From: Sphaerolaimus hirsutus
Lineage: Eukaryota; Nematoda; Chromadorea; Monhysterida; Sphaerolaimidae
DNA: 64,000 bases
NCBI GenBank assembly: GCA_964036195.1
Contig: OZ038459.1
Location: forward strand, 21,883,206 to 21,947,205
Reading direction: 5' to 3'
The notes under the pieces are model-generated. The model ran no database searches. It was not told where the DNA came from and saw nothing but the letters and a program-made list of their open reading frames with translations. Both the position numbers and the translations under genes were made by a program. Position 1 is the first letter of the stretch, and every line of letters starts with the position of its first letter. Shown piece by piece: positions 1 through 11,885 of this stretch.

Positions 1-234
1 TGGTTCATAAAATATCAGCTTTTTTTAGCAGCTGTAGGGGTTGAACACCCATTCAAAGAGTCAAGAAAAATGAAATAAAAAGTATTTCTTTATTAATAAA
101 ATTTAATAATAATATATATATATATATATTTCATAAAATAAAATAAAATAATATAATTGGATCAAAAAAATCCATCAGCAAACATTTTAAAATCACCAAA
201 ATTTATATAAATCAAAAATAAACAATAATAATGT
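1..234. other. 3' flank of the first gene, AT-rich
   Basis: No coding feature is visible here. The stretch holds a short TA run near 112-130 and, on the minus strand, AATAAA-like hexamers around 88-150 that could serve the minus-strand gene ending at 235. Confidence 0.5.
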
Positions 235-1923
235 TCAAGTGTAAGAATTGACATTGAATTTTTGATTGCCATAACGAGATAACTGTTGATAACGTTGCTG
301 TTGTGTTATTAACTTGGCTTCATATTCTTTCTTTTTTGCTTCCGCTTGTTTTAGAGCGATGGTAAAGAAATCTTCAAATTTCCCCTTGAATAGATCAAAT
401 ATCAAGCTGTCGCCAATGGGGATCTGGAATAAAATTTATATAACAGTATTTGGTATATTGTACAGGGGTGCGCATCTTCAATTACCGCTGGGAAAATGCG
501 ATAGATTGAGCTATAGTTGAGCTATCGGAATGAAATTTTAACACAATGGAGTAAACTCCATAGGACACCTATTCTGAAGTTTGCAACCCAAACGACCACA
601 TTTTGGGTGAATTCTGGAACACACGGGTTTAGTGTAATTTTGTGAGTTGGCGTCACCCATAGAGTAAATCGAGGGTGGCATTTGAGGGGGGCATCGGTCG
701 TTGGTGTCATCCCATTCTGTCGTACATCGATCGATGTTGATGCCCTTTGAGTATGTTGTGGTTGGGCTTACTACTAAATTCTTTTTTACTCAAATAGTCC
801 CGAGATAAGGGAGGTGAAGTCACAAAATTACACTAAAAACTGTGTGTTCCACAAGTCCTCCAAACTGTGGCCGTTTGGGTTGTAAACTTCAGCATAGGTG
901 TCCTATGGAGTCTACTCTATTGTGTTAAAATTTCATTGTGATAGCTCAACTGTAGGTCAAGCTATTGCGTTTTTCCAGCGCTAACTGAAGATGCCCACCT
1001 CTGTATAATAATTATATTAAAAATGATTATAATTATTATATAATTAAACTTACCTCAGCTACTGATTTAAATTGGGTGTTAGCGTTTGCCCATGGAGATG
1101 ACCTTGAAGGTCGAAAGGTTGTTGTAATCCTATCATATTCAAAACTTCCAATCTGGGTAGAGTTATGTATACTTTTAATTTTTTAATTTTTCTGTTGAAA
1201 AAACTTTAAAATCAATACCTGTAAATATGGTAGAAAATCCTTAAATATGATACGAAAAGCTTCAGATTGATTTTTCTTTGACAGCCAGACCAATTCTGAA
1301 GCAATTAAGTTGTTAGTGATTTCTTCTTTTTGCTTATTTTGTTTTTCTTCAAAGTCTTGTTGATATTGGGCTTCAATATTATCATTTTGGACATTAATTG
1401 GTGGTAAGTCTGTGTTAATAAGAGAAGGGTTAATACATCTATTAATTAGGTGAAATCTATAACTCTTATCTATTTAGAAAGTGGAGGTTACTTAGTATTC
1501 ATATCTGCGACCAAAACCCCGTTTGTAATTGGATAATAGACATCATCTGAAGAGGAGTAACCAAAATAATTCCAATTTTCTTTTAAAAATTTATTTCACA
1601 TTGATGTTATAGCAATAATATAATAGGACTTATGTTAATTAATAAATATATTAATTTTATCCTCGAGTTCAGCAAATGCATAACCCAAGGTAATGGAGTA
1701 AATGATTTGAAAAACACATACCATCTGGCACAACTGTTTTCATACGTTTTAATTTGGGGATAGTTTCTTTCTTTGACAAATTCTTGCGAAGTTTTGGGGG
1801 TTGAGGTGTGTTATCTTCCTCGTCTAATTCACTTTCTGTTTTGTTATCTTCTTCAATCTCCTCCTGCTCTTCGATAGAAACCAGCGGGTTCAATTTCTTA
1901 GACTTCTTCTTCAGGTTGTCCAT
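235..1923 (-). CDS. Unknown 254-aa protein, five exons
   Basis: I do not recognise the family. Minus-strand exons are 1923-1722, 1546-1492, 1438-1219, 1152-1054 and 423-235. Every junction is GT-AG, the phases agree (1, 0, 0 and so on) and the total is 765 nt including TGA, which is strong support. The start is the ATG at 1923. The N-terminal 67 residues are highly charged: a lysine-rich stretch, then an acidic Glu/Asp run, then another basic block, suggesting a nuclear or nucleic-acid-associated protein (inference). The middle exon is Gln/Glu/Lys-rich and probably helical; the last exon contains a further helical, Gln/Lys-rich segment. There is no signal peptide or membrane segment. The last intron is 630 nt and is mostly a foldback element; the others are 53-175 nt. 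It is divergent from the gene starting at 3337. Confidence 0.85.
441..1012. mobile_element. Foldback element in intron 4 of the 254-aa gene
   Basis: The two ends are imperfect inverted copies about 180-200 nt long. The left arm (about 460-650) carries 'cataggacacctattctgaa' and the right arm (about 850-1010) its complement with 'cataggtgtcctatggag'. The outer ends 'acaggggtgcgcatcttca' and 'tgaagatgcccacctctgt' also pair. No transposase is present, so this is a MITE-like non-autonomous element. It occupies about nine tenths of the intron. Confidence 0.75.
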
Positions 1924-2311
1924 GGTTTTTCCTTTTTTGAGAAGGGAATGAGGAGTAAGAGAAAGTGAGCTTGGTTTTATACTGATCCAGCAGCTCTTAT
2001 CAGTTCTTTTTTATGAACATTCCAACCCACAAAATCAACAAAGAAATGACTCATACACATTTAATTATGTCTAGACTACCATGTCTAGCATGTCATGTCT
2101 AGACCTAGACCTTTATCTAAACCCATAATGTATTATGTCTAGACTGCGACTTCTATACTCATGTCTGGAACTTCCTGTATAAATTCGATGAACTGGAACT
2201 GATAACTCACTGAAAAATAATTTATTTTAGATGAATCTGTATCCAGGGAGCCTTCTCGTGGCCAGAATCGAACATTTTACTCTCTTTCTGTAGAGTAAAA
2301 TGACTAATACC
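1924..2311. other. Intergenic; cluster of ATGTCTAGA-like motifs
   Basis: Around 2060-2175 the sequence 'atgtctagac' and close variants recur five or more times within 120 bp. No open frame is supported. This is the shared upstream region of divergent genes, so the motif cluster could be regulatory (inference) or a decayed repeat. Confidence 0.4.
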
Positions 2312-2822
2312 CTGCTTAAGCTTCAATTTCAACCCAGAAAGTAACGTGGAATTTTCGAAGCAACTGGTGGAAACTGTCCAAAGTTTTAGTTATCACACTA
2401 GTTAACACACTTCTGGGTCACCACCTATAAATTTGCCATATCTTTTGACACTTTGCATCTCATTGTCATTTTATAGCGTATTTTAAAGGCTCTGCAACCT
2501 TTTGTTGACAATGACGATACTTTACGATGCATCACATACCCATTTGTGCAATGTTTTTAGTAAATCTATATCATAGAAATGTCACTTGAGGTCAGGTTAT
2601 TTTCACCTTTTTCAGGGTTCGTTAAATATGATCAAAATCCATGTGTGCCAAAATGGTTGTGATCATGTGACTCATTACTTTTACCTGAAAACTAGTTGCA
2701 CACAGTCATTTTGCGTAGAACCATTTTGTGCATATGTAACGAACCGTGAAAAAGGTGGAAATGACTTGTCTGTGATCCTTTGAAAATTCCACTTTACTTT
2801 CTGGGTTGAAGTTGAAATATCC
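2312..2822. mobile_element. Nested inverted-repeat element
   Basis: The outer arms pair: 'caacccagaaagtaacgtgg' near 2333 against its complement 'ctttactttctgggttgaag' near 2795. An inner palindrome (about 2510-2780) has 'cctttttcagggttcgtta' opposite 'taacgaaccgtgaaaaagg'. The inner part is homologous to the element at about 17150-17490, which shares the terminal 'cgatgcatcacatacccatt'. The short ORF inside has no support as a gene. Confidence 0.7.
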
Positions 2823-3336
2823 AGATCATTTCCCAATCATTTTTCCATGGTGTTGTGGATTTACATTTCAGACTTTTACAGGTTCGAAGATTGAGTCAGA
2901 TAAAAGCCCAAAACATTTCCATGACATTTTCAATGGACTCGGTATTATTTCAGGACTCAGTCTCAACTGACAGCTTTTAAAGTACGGTGTCAACTTTAAA
3001 TATAATACTATCAAGTAGAGAAAAAGTTGACACTGAAAATTTGACACCTAAAATCGGTGTCATACCAATGAACAAGAAGAAAATGTTGTTCACCCATCTA
3101 CCTGGAAAGAAAACCTTTGTGATTTTATTGGTCGTTAAATTGCGATTTTTCTAACGATGGTTACTTGTTTGGTTATATTTTGTAAAAACTTTTCAAAAAT
3201 GGTTCTCAGGCGTGTAATTTGATAAATTTATGAGCCGAAAATAATTATTTGCAAATTCAAGGTCGCTAAAACTAAACAAAACAAAACATCATAACATGGA
3301 TTATCCTTCACTCGGAACTTGCTCAAAATTATCAAA
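2823..3336. other. Intergenic, nothing recognised
   Basis: AT-rich sequence upstream of the plus-strand gene starting at 3337. I see no coding frame or clear repeat. Confidence 0.4.
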
Positions 3337-4840
3337 ATGGATCCTTCAACGGAGACAAATGTTTTTACTCATTGTGCCATCATTCGATTTCATGGTGATT
3401 TTTCCAAGATGGGAGAACCATTCATACGTCGCTACCCCAGCTTGAAAAACATAGTCCTGGGTTTTATCACTCCTGGTATCACTTCTAAATCCTCTAAAAT
3501 ATTTTACAAGATAATCAAAACTCATGTTAGTGACAATGAAATGATAAAATATGCTTGTGAAGTCTCGTGAAACATCTAGAATGCGGTGAAGTGCCTTTCA
3601 GGCTGAGAAACCATGTCAGCGCGAAGGCACTTTCACCACACATCACTGTACACCCAGTTTTTACTATGTGAAAATAATTTTTTTCACATTCCCTTTCACA
3701 TTTTCATTTTCGAAAATAGGTCAAAATGTAAATAAAATGAAAAAATGCGGATAAAACATACTTTCACATAGTGAAAAAATGGATATGCAGTGATGTGCGG
3801 TTAAGTGCCTTTCCACTGACATCCCTTTCACATTTTTCATGACCACACATCACTCTACACCCATTTTTTACTATGTGAAAGTAATTTTTATTCACATTCC
3901 CTTTCACATTTTCATTTTCGAAAATAGGTCAAAATGTAAATAAAATAAAAAAATGCGGATAAAAAATACTTTCACATAGTGAAAAAATGGATATGCAGTG
4001 ATGTGCGGTTAAGTGCCTTTCCACTAACATCCCTTTCACATTTTTCATGAACTTCACTGCATTCTAGATGTTTCACGACACTTCACGAGAATTTTTATCA
4101 TTGCATTCTCACTAACATGAATTTCAATTATTTTATGAAATAATTTACAGGGTTTAGAAGTGTCACTTGATCTAAATATCGATGAACGAGTGCAGCATCT
4201 AGGTGAAATGAAAAGACTTGATGTCAATGCGCCACAGTGAGTTAGAAATTAAAAACAAGGTACTTCAACAGAAAAATGTTTTCCTCCCACTGCAGACAAC
4301 ATATTTTCGCGTATACAAAAACTGATTCTGGTTGCATGGTAGAAATTGAAATTGTGACACATGCAGAATGCCCAATGCATTGTCCCAGTGCATTTCAACT
4401 ACCAGATTTCAGGGTATTTTTTCTATTTGGGAATTAATATTTCATATCGTTTTCTGGGATGTATTCAAAAAAGTTCTCATTTCATTAGAAATTTCTTGTA
4501 TCTGAAATATGGTATTTATCGGTATAGTTAATTAAAAATTAATAGACACAAAATTTTGAAATTAAAAATTAAAACTTAAAACTTTTTAAATACAGGTCGA
4601 ACATGGATTATTGAGGGAACACTCTGAACTGCATGTTAGTGAAACAAAACAGCAATTGATTGATCGAAAATCAAAAATATTCAAATATTTTACATTCAGA
4701 TACCTTCAATGCCGGAAACTATCTTTGCTGAAGAAATCCACGTGGCTCTTGATTTAAAAAGTCCTGAGCGACCAAATGCTAAAGTTTTGTTTCTTATTGA
4801 ACCAGACAATGCTTATACATTGGACATTACGTTTACTTGA
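3337..4840 (+). CDS. Unknown 202-aa protein, five exons
   Basis: Exons are 3337-3561, 4151-4236, 4296-4413, 4596-4634 and 4700-4840. All have GT-AG borders and matching phases and total 609 nt including TGA. The family is not recognised. The product is soluble-looking, with no signal peptide or membrane segment. Cysteines cluster in exon 3 (three Cys within about 20 residues around 'HAECPMHCPS'), and the last exon ends in a beta-rich stretch. Intron 1 (589 nt) is an inverted-repeat element whose arms reach into exon 1, so about the last 22 codons of exon 1 may derive from the element. Introns 2-4 are 59-182 nt. An alternative is that exon 1 ends earlier, but the chosen donor is the only one before the in-frame TGA that preserves phase. 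Confidence 0.78.
3494..4150. mobile_element. Foldback element spanning exon 1 end and intron 1
   Basis: The complement of 4078-4150 (intron 3' end, up to and including the acceptor AG) aligns with 3494-3562 (end of exon 1 and the donor) at roughly 75-80% by eye, sharing 'catgttagtg' and 'atgataaaa'. The inner parts pair better: 'cgtgaaacatctagaatgc' (3570) against 'gcattctagatgtttcacg' (4060). The centre holds two direct copies of a 170-nt segment carrying 'actatgtgaaa' and 'atggatatgcagtgatgtgc'. It is related to the element in the intron at 12939-13398. Confidence 0.7.
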
Positions 4841-5240
4841 TCAATTTTTTCTCAACCTTGCATTTTAAGTAAATAATTTCCAGTTTTTGATTTTCATCTA
4901 AAGTTTCTCAAAAAGATTACCGCTGTATGTTTCATATTTTTATCATTTATTTACCGTGTTTTCTCGAATTACATCCGAGTTTTATTTTTCTTTTGAACGT
5001 CTATTACACATTTTCTGTATCACAAAATCATAATATCTCCTTTGAGGGTTTCCCAGGGATGTATTTTCGAGGAAATAAGGTAATTAAATGGCGCATTTTT
5101 AAAAAAGGTGGGGGTGACAAAACAATTTTTAGCACTTCGACGCATTAAATTAAAAAAATAAAACAATCGACATCATTCAAATAGTAATTTAATACTCTTT
5201 TTATCACAAAAACTGCTCAATCAAACATCAGACGCGTTCC
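4841..5240. other. Short convergent intergenic region
   Basis: It separates the stop of the plus-strand 202-aa gene (4840) from the stop of the minus-strand repeat protein (5241). AT-rich, with no supported gene. It must contain both polyadenylation regions. Confidence 0.45.
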
Positions 5241-6111
5241 TCACAATGCACACCTTTTTTGGCTTTGAATGCAGATCTGAAAAAAATGTTTTCCACTACT
5301 ATTAATTGAACTAGCAGAATGAAAGTTTATATATATTACTTGGCGTGGAGTGGGTCGGCATATTTCGTGATGTAGTAGGAAAAATCGTTGACAATGATGC
5401 CATTTCTTCCACCTCAAAAATATCCTCTTCTGCGCGATTTTCAGGTGCTGGTGGACACTCCAAATTCCTGTCAAGTTAAAAACATCACTTTATGTAAAAA
5501 AGTACATAAAAAATAACCAGTCATTTTTAGACTGTAATTTCTATTTATGATTTATCAATTTACGGAAGTGGGATTTCACATCTTCAGTTCCGGAAATTTC
5601 GATGTATTTCCAGAACTGAAAATGTGAAATCTCACTTCCGGAAATTGATAAGGCGCAAATAGAAATTACAGTGTAAAAATGACTGGGTATTTTCTGATGT
5701 GGTTTTTACATAAAGTGTTATATTTTATTCCATACAACAAGTTGGAATGTCACCAGGTGGGCCAGAGTCTTCAAATTCGACCAAATTTCTTCTTTCTGGT
5801 TTTTTACACAACTTTACCACCCAAAATCCAATGCTGATTATCACCGAAACCTGGAAATAAAATTATTTACATTTATTTTTAATAGAATTTATGATTTAGC
5901 TTTATAAGTATTTTTAACTCACAATTGTATTTCCAATAATTTTAGTCAGACTTAATTCACCAAAATCATGAAACGTCTTTTGAATTCTAGACTCATTTAG
6001 AGAGGTTTTCTGTAGTGTTTCATCGCATATTTTTACAGCCGGATTTAGAATTAGCGCCGTAAATACCCAGACAACGCCAATCAGCCGCAGGCAGAAATCT
6101 AGAAATTGATA

Positions 6112-6165
<54 letters not shown>

Positions 6166-9100
6166 GATTAATTATACATTTATGACACATAAATATTGAA
6201 AAATGTAAAAAATGGAACTTACCAGGCACTTTCTCCCATTTTAATTCCATTTTAATTGGACCAACCCAATGCTCATTCACAAATTTGCTGAAAAAGTTAG
6301 TTAGTAAATAACTCAAACTCAACACAAAACTGTTAAACACACACCGTGCAATTAATGGTTTTGAATTCAAGGGTTGAGTCATTCAATAACATCCATTCCA
6401 TTTTCCAATAATTTGAAGCATTTAAATAATGCATTTTCTGGTCCAGTGCACATTGTAGTCTATTATTTAAATTTTCAGATTTTTTAAGAATAATTTCCAG
6501 CCAATAAGTAAGATTTTTGCTCTCAACATTAGCCAAAAATAATTTAGTTTGGCACTGTTCCAAATTAGATTCCAAAATCATCACCCGATTTGAATAATAA
6601 TCCGTCTCATTTTGATCATTATTAGCCGTGAGATTATTGACATACTCGGGCAACCCCAAGGATAAATTTTGAGTGCAGTGATTTAATTGCTCTTCCACAA
6701 CGGTTTTTTCAGAAAAACAGGATTTCAAAGCAGCTTTTTTTATTTCAACCATTTCCATCAATTCAGTAGCCTGTGTATTTGCCACATTTTTCATTTGTCC
6801 CAATTCATTTCGACATTGGGTAATATTAAGACTGTATTCTGGAAGCCGTAATAGTAGCCGCTTGTAGTGGGGATAGAAATGAGATAAATTAGCCCACAAA
6901 ACAGCTTTTTCATCTTCACATTTAGTAAAATTTGTGTTCACATTTGCCAAAGCCATAGTGGAGTGGGTCATTTTTTGTTTGCAACCAATCAATAGTGATT
7001 TTACTTCTCCCAAGTCTGAGAAAATATGAATAAAAATTCGGAGGAAAAAAGTAAAACAAAAAAAGAAAATTTAATATTCACCTTCAGTACAGATGTTTCT
7101 CTCTTTGAGGCAGTTTCGATTTGTAATTATTTCACCACTGAATTTTTGATTTTCTGCCAAACAAGAATTTAGTCTCACTGATGCATTTTCCACCAAAATA
7201 TTCAATCTACTCTTAGTCTCCAAACATGATGTTAAATTTGTCTTTTTTATAGCCAGAAAAATTTGTGCATTTGTGTTGTTTTTTTGACAAATTCCCAGTG
7301 CATTTTTCGCGCTCAGAAACTCTGGAATGATTAGTAAAACACTTTATTAGAAAAATACTTTAAAATACTCCAAAATATTTAAAATAAAACAAATATTAAA
7401 ACCTTTTTTGTAATTTTGATTCTCTGCCAGACAAGAATTCATTCTCATTGAAGCATTTTCCGCTAAAGTGTTCAATCCAATGTTAGCGTCCAAACACGAT
7501 GTCAAATTTCTCATTTTTATAGTCACCAAATTTTGTGAATTTGTGTAGTTTTTTTGACAAATTTGTAGTGCATTTTGAGCGCTCAGAAACTCTGGAAGGA
7601 TTGTGTATGCTGTTAACAAGAAAAATACCTTTTAACATACTTTTTAAAAATCAAGTTAAAATATAAATATCTAAAAATAAAAAATAAATAGTAAAACCTT
7701 TTTTGTAAAATGTCTTTTTAAATATTCACCTTCACTGCAGTTCTTCCTTTCTTTGAGACAGTTTCGATTTGTAAGTATTTCACCACTGAATTTTTGATTT
7801 TCTGTCAAACAAGAATTTAGTCTCACTGAATCATTTTCCACCAAAATGGTCAATCTACGCTTAGCCTCCAAACATGTTGTTAAATTTGTCTTTGTTCTAG
7901 CCAGAAAAAATTTTCCATTTGTGTTGTTTTTTTGACAAATTCCCAGTGCATTTTTCGCGCTCAGAAACTCTGGAATGATTGGTAAAACACTTAATTAGAA
8001 AATACTATAAACTACTCTAAAATATTTGAAATAAAACAAATATTAAAACCTTTTTTGTAATTTTGATTCTCTGCCAGACAAGAATTTATTCTCATTGAAG
8101 CATTTTCCGCCAAAATCTTCAATCCAATGTTAGCGTCCAAACACGATGTCAAATTTGTCATTTTTATAGTCGCCAAATTTTGTGAATTTGTGTAGTTTTT
8201 TTGACAAATTTGTAATGCATTTTGAGCCCTCAGAAACTCTGGAAGAATTGGGTATGCTGTTAACTAGAAAAATACTTTTTAAAATACTTTTTAAAAATCA
8301 AGTCAAAATATAATATCTAAAAAATAAAAAATAAATAGTAAAATGTCTTTTTAAAATATTCACCTTCACTGCAGATATTCCTTTCTTTCAGACAGTTTCG
8401 ATTTGTAAGTATTTCACCACTGAATTTTTGATTTTCTGCCAAACAAGAATTTAGTCTCAGTGATTCATTTTCCTTCAAAATGGTCAATCTACTCTTAGCC
8501 TCCAAACATGATGATAAATTTGTCTTTGTTTTAGCCAGAAAAATTTTTGCATTTGTGTTGTTTTTTTGACAAATTCCCAGTGCATTTTTTGCGCTCAGAA
8601 ACTCTGGAATGATTAATAAAAGACTTTATTAGAAACATACTTTAAAATACTTCAAAATATTTAAAATAAAACAAATATTAAAACCTTTTTTGTAATTTTG
8701 ATTCTCTGCCAGACAAGAATTTATTCTCATTGATGCATTTTCCGCCAAAATGTTCAATCCAATGCTAGCGTCCAAACACGATGTCAAATCTGTCATTTTT
8801 GTTCTCACCAAATTTTGTGAATTTGTGTAGTTTTTTTGACAAATTCGTAGTGCATTTTGAGCGCTCAGAAAGTCTGGAAGGATTGAGTATACTGTTAAAT
8901 AGAAAAAAATAATTTTTAAAAATCAAGTCAAAATATCAAAAATATAAATATCTAAAAATAAAAAATAAATAGTAAAACCTTTTTTGTAAAATGTCTTCTA
9001 AATATTCACCTTCACTGCAGATGTTCCTTTCTTTAAGACAGTTTCGATTTGTAATTATTTCACCGCTGAATTTTTGATTTTCCGCCAAACAAGAATTTAG

Positions 9101-9882
9101 TCTCACTGATTCATTTTCCACCAAAATCCTCAATCTACTCTGAGCCTCCAAACATGATGATAAATTTGTCTTTGTTTTAGCCAGAAAAATTTTTGCATTT
9201 GTGTTGTTTTTTTGACAAATTCCCAGTGCATTTTTTGCGCTCAGAAACTCTGGAATGATTAATAAAAGACTTTATTAGAAAATACTATAAACTACTCTAA
9301 AATATTTGAAATAAAACAAATATTAAAACCTTTTTTGTAATTTTGATTCTCTGCCAGACAAGAATTTATTCTCATTGAACCATTTTCCGCCAAAATGTTC
9401 AATCCAATGTTAGCCTCCAAACACGATGTCAAATTTGTCATTTTTATAGTCGCCAAATTTTGTGAATTTGTGTAGTTTTTTTTACAAATTTGTAGTGCAT
9501 TTTGAGTGCTCAGAAACTCTGGAAGGATTGGGTATGCTGTTAACTAGAAAAATAGTTTTTAAAATACTTTTTAAAAATCAAGTCAAAATATCAAAAATAT
9601 AAATATCTTAAAAATAAAAAATAAATAGTGAACCTTTTTTGTAAAATGTCTTCTCCTGTGTGCACTGAGTTATTGAATGATTCAACCCGATATTAGCCTC
9701 CAGTGTTAAAGAATATTTGTTAAAAATGGCAGTTGTGTTAGCTGTTAACGAATGCTTCTCATCCATGCATCGAGATAGATTAAATTCTCCCACATTATTT
9801 TTATTATCAGCCGAACGAAGATTAGTATCGCATTCATGCAACCTCACATTTAAATTTTGCAGGTCTGGAATTTAATAATATT

Positions 9883-9939
<57 letters not shown>

Positions 9940-11812
9940 TAAATATAATTCATAAAAATAGACCTGTTTCTTTTAAATTGACAGTTCTCAAACAATTTTC
10001 AAATGACCCATTGAAATGAGCATTTTCCTGGCGTAAATTTTGTACGGTCAAATTCAATTTCAGAAAATCTGCAGCCAACAACAACTTTCCACGTTCGCAT
10101 TCACTCAATTCAACAGAATAATCAAGTCCACATGGGTAATTAGTTGTTATTTCCGAAGTTATGTCACTGATTGTTGACGCGCTGGTTGTCTAAAAAAAGT
10201 AGAATTTGATCATAGAATCGAGATTTTGCTATAACATACCGGGTGGAATATACTATAAAAATATTTTTTTATTGTTTTTAAAACTTTTTGTTCTTAACAA
10301 TCACAGTGGGATTATATTTCTTGGTTGTTTTTGAAACTTTTTGTTCTTAACAATCACAGTGGAATTATATTTTTTGGGAAATTTTAAAAGTTATTTTATT
10401 CACTGGTTGGGAAAAAGTTTTGAAAAAATAAAAAATATTTTTAATAGTATTTTCAAACTGGCACTCTTGATAAAGTTTGTTTTGTGCGTAGTAAACTTGA
10501 CAGTCTCTGTTTTGAAAATATATGTTTTCACAGTGGATCAAATGTCGCACGCTTGGAATTAACTGAAATATTTTGATTGAAATTAGAAATTTTAAGAACT
10601 TTTATGAATATTTTTTAATGAACACACCATTTCATCACTTCCAATAGACATCAAAGCTTCAGGTAAATCAGTCACAACCGAAAAAACCTTGATTACCTGG
10701 TGTTGCTGTTGCCCTTGTGTTTGACGAATTGATGGTCCATCTTGTAACACAGCTGGCACGGTTGTTGGCGCCGCGTGAATTTCCGTGGCCAAATGATACG
10801 GTTCCTCTGTTTGCACAGAAATTTGATTGACCGGGGCCTGAAACATATGGTTGTTTTACCTCACTATAAATCGTAGTTATTTCATCTTCCTCGTTTTACT
10901 TCCCATAATCGATATTAATGTTAATTTTGAATACTTCAGCTCAATGGCAACTTGACACAGAAATTGTAGTTATTTCATCTTCCTCGTTTTACTTCCCATA
11001 ATCGATATTAATGTTAATTTTGAATACTTCAGCTCAATGGCAACTTGACACAGAAATTGAGAAGTGAAAATAATAAAATACAAAATGCGGAGATAAAAAG
11101 GGATTTTTATTTTTCTGTTTTATTGCCGGAAGTGAAAATGTGAAACAGAGATTTCTTTACTTCCCCTGTAAATAAAAGGGAAAATGCGCATAAAATACAT
11201 TATGATGTATTTCCAGAAATGAAAATGTGAAAGGGAAATAGACTACCCTTCGTATTTCCCGTTTTATTTACATTCTAATGCATTTACGGAAATGAAAATG
11301 TGAATACCTTTCGCATTTCCCGTTTTATTTACAATCTAATGTCCAGAAAAAATGTCAGAATGTATTTTATTCGCGTTTTCCGTTTTATTTATATTCTGAT
11401 GCATTTCTGGAAGTGAAAATGATGTGAAAGGGAAATACAAATTTAGCAGTTTGAATTTCTCTTTCACATTTTTATTTCCAAAAATAGTAGAAAAGATCAA
11501 TGGGACCTCAACGGAAAATGCAAAATATAAAACTAAAATATCATCTTGACATGTTTTGGGCCAACTCCAGTCATTCCAAGTTGATAAATCCTATTTCTAA
11601 CCTGTGTAATGTGTAATCCACTGCCCTCCGTCGTGCTGCAGAGCGCAATTTCAACATGGTCGCTGGTTAAACGAGGGTTAGCCGCTGTAATTCCATTCAA
11701 AAACGATTCGCCGATACCAGGTGGAATACAGCCATCAATTGCAACCTTCACAAATACCAAATTTCGACGCAGATTTCCAAAATCCGTTGGGAGTGTGGGG
11801 CAGTACGCGATT
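5241..11812 (-). CDS. Large repeat-built membrane glycoprotein, about 1.2 kb of residues
   Basis: Not a family I can name. Phase-consistent minus-strand exons: 11812-11602, 10837-10697, 10189-9964, 9864-9634; then four alternating pairs B 9518-9330, A 9249-9010, B 8873-8685, A 8603-8364, B 8238-8050, A 7969-7730, B 7591-7403, A 7321-7082; then 7015-6343, 6287-6223, 6098-5923, 5850-5754, 5467-5340, 5276-5241. The A exons (240 nt) and B exons (189 nt) are all phase 1-1. Each repeat begins with an 'EFLSAxNALxICQKN'-like segment and contains 'SCL' and 'NSCLAENQ' motifs, with many N-x-S/T sites and heptad-like Leu/Ile spacing. The 224-residue exon keeps the Cys spacing in degenerate form. Near the C-terminus are two hydrophobic segments (in 6098-5923 and in 5850-5754), followed by a short tail, so it is probably membrane-anchored with a long glycosylated extracellular rod. 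The 5' end is unresolved: a 17-nt candidate first exon (11879-11863) would fit phase but gives no signal peptide. Confidence 0.75.
5484..5735. mobile_element. Foldback element filling an intron of the repeat protein
   Basis: Arms of about 110 nt around a centre near 5600: 'gtgggatttcacatcttcag' opposite its complement, with the outer 'catcactttatgtaaaaaa' (5491) against 'tttttacataaagtgttat' (5704). It occupies all but about 20-30 nt at each end of intron 5468-5753. The core shares 'tttccggaagtg...aatgtgaaa' words with the repeat region at 11100-11480. Confidence 0.75.
6112..6164. repeat. (TA)n microsatellite in an intron
   Basis: About 25 TA dinucleotides in the intron between exons 6287-6223 and 6098-5923 of the repeat protein. 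In several frames it yields meaningless Tyr-Ile ORFs. Confidence 0.95.
7082..9518 (-). repeat. Four tandem copies of an exon pair (about 640-660 bp)
   Basis: The B-intron-A-intron unit recurs with starts at 9518, 8873, 8238 and 7591. Exon lengths are exactly conserved (189 and 240 nt) while the introns vary slightly. The high similarity, introns included, points to recent unequal crossing-over within the gene. All exons begin and end in phase 1, so gain or loss of a unit never breaks the frame. Confidence 0.9.
9884..9935. repeat. (AT)n microsatellite in an intron
   Basis: About 24 AT dinucleotides within the intron between exons 9964 and 9864 of the repeat protein. Confidence 0.93.
10271..10376. 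repeat. Two tandem copies of a 53-bp unit
   Basis: 'ttcttaacaatcacagtgg' occurs at 10291 and again about 53 bp later with matching flanks. It lies inside the intron 10190-10696 of the repeat protein. The ORFs drawn over it on both strands are not supported. Confidence 0.8.
10873..11480. repeat. Intronic repeat block: 93-bp duplication plus degenerate inverted repeats
   Basis: 10873-10965 and 10966-11058 are near-identical direct copies (shared 'gtagttatttcatcttcc' start). From 11100 to 11480 the words 'gaaaatgtgaaa', 'tttccggaagtg' and 'cccgttttattta' recur in both orientations. The block fills most of the 764-nt intron 10838-11601. Confidence 0.8.
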
Positions 11813-11885
11813 CTGCGACCCCGTATTGACTTTTATTTCAATAGTATAATGAGGATACCAACGTTGAATTCAAAAGCATTTTGTA

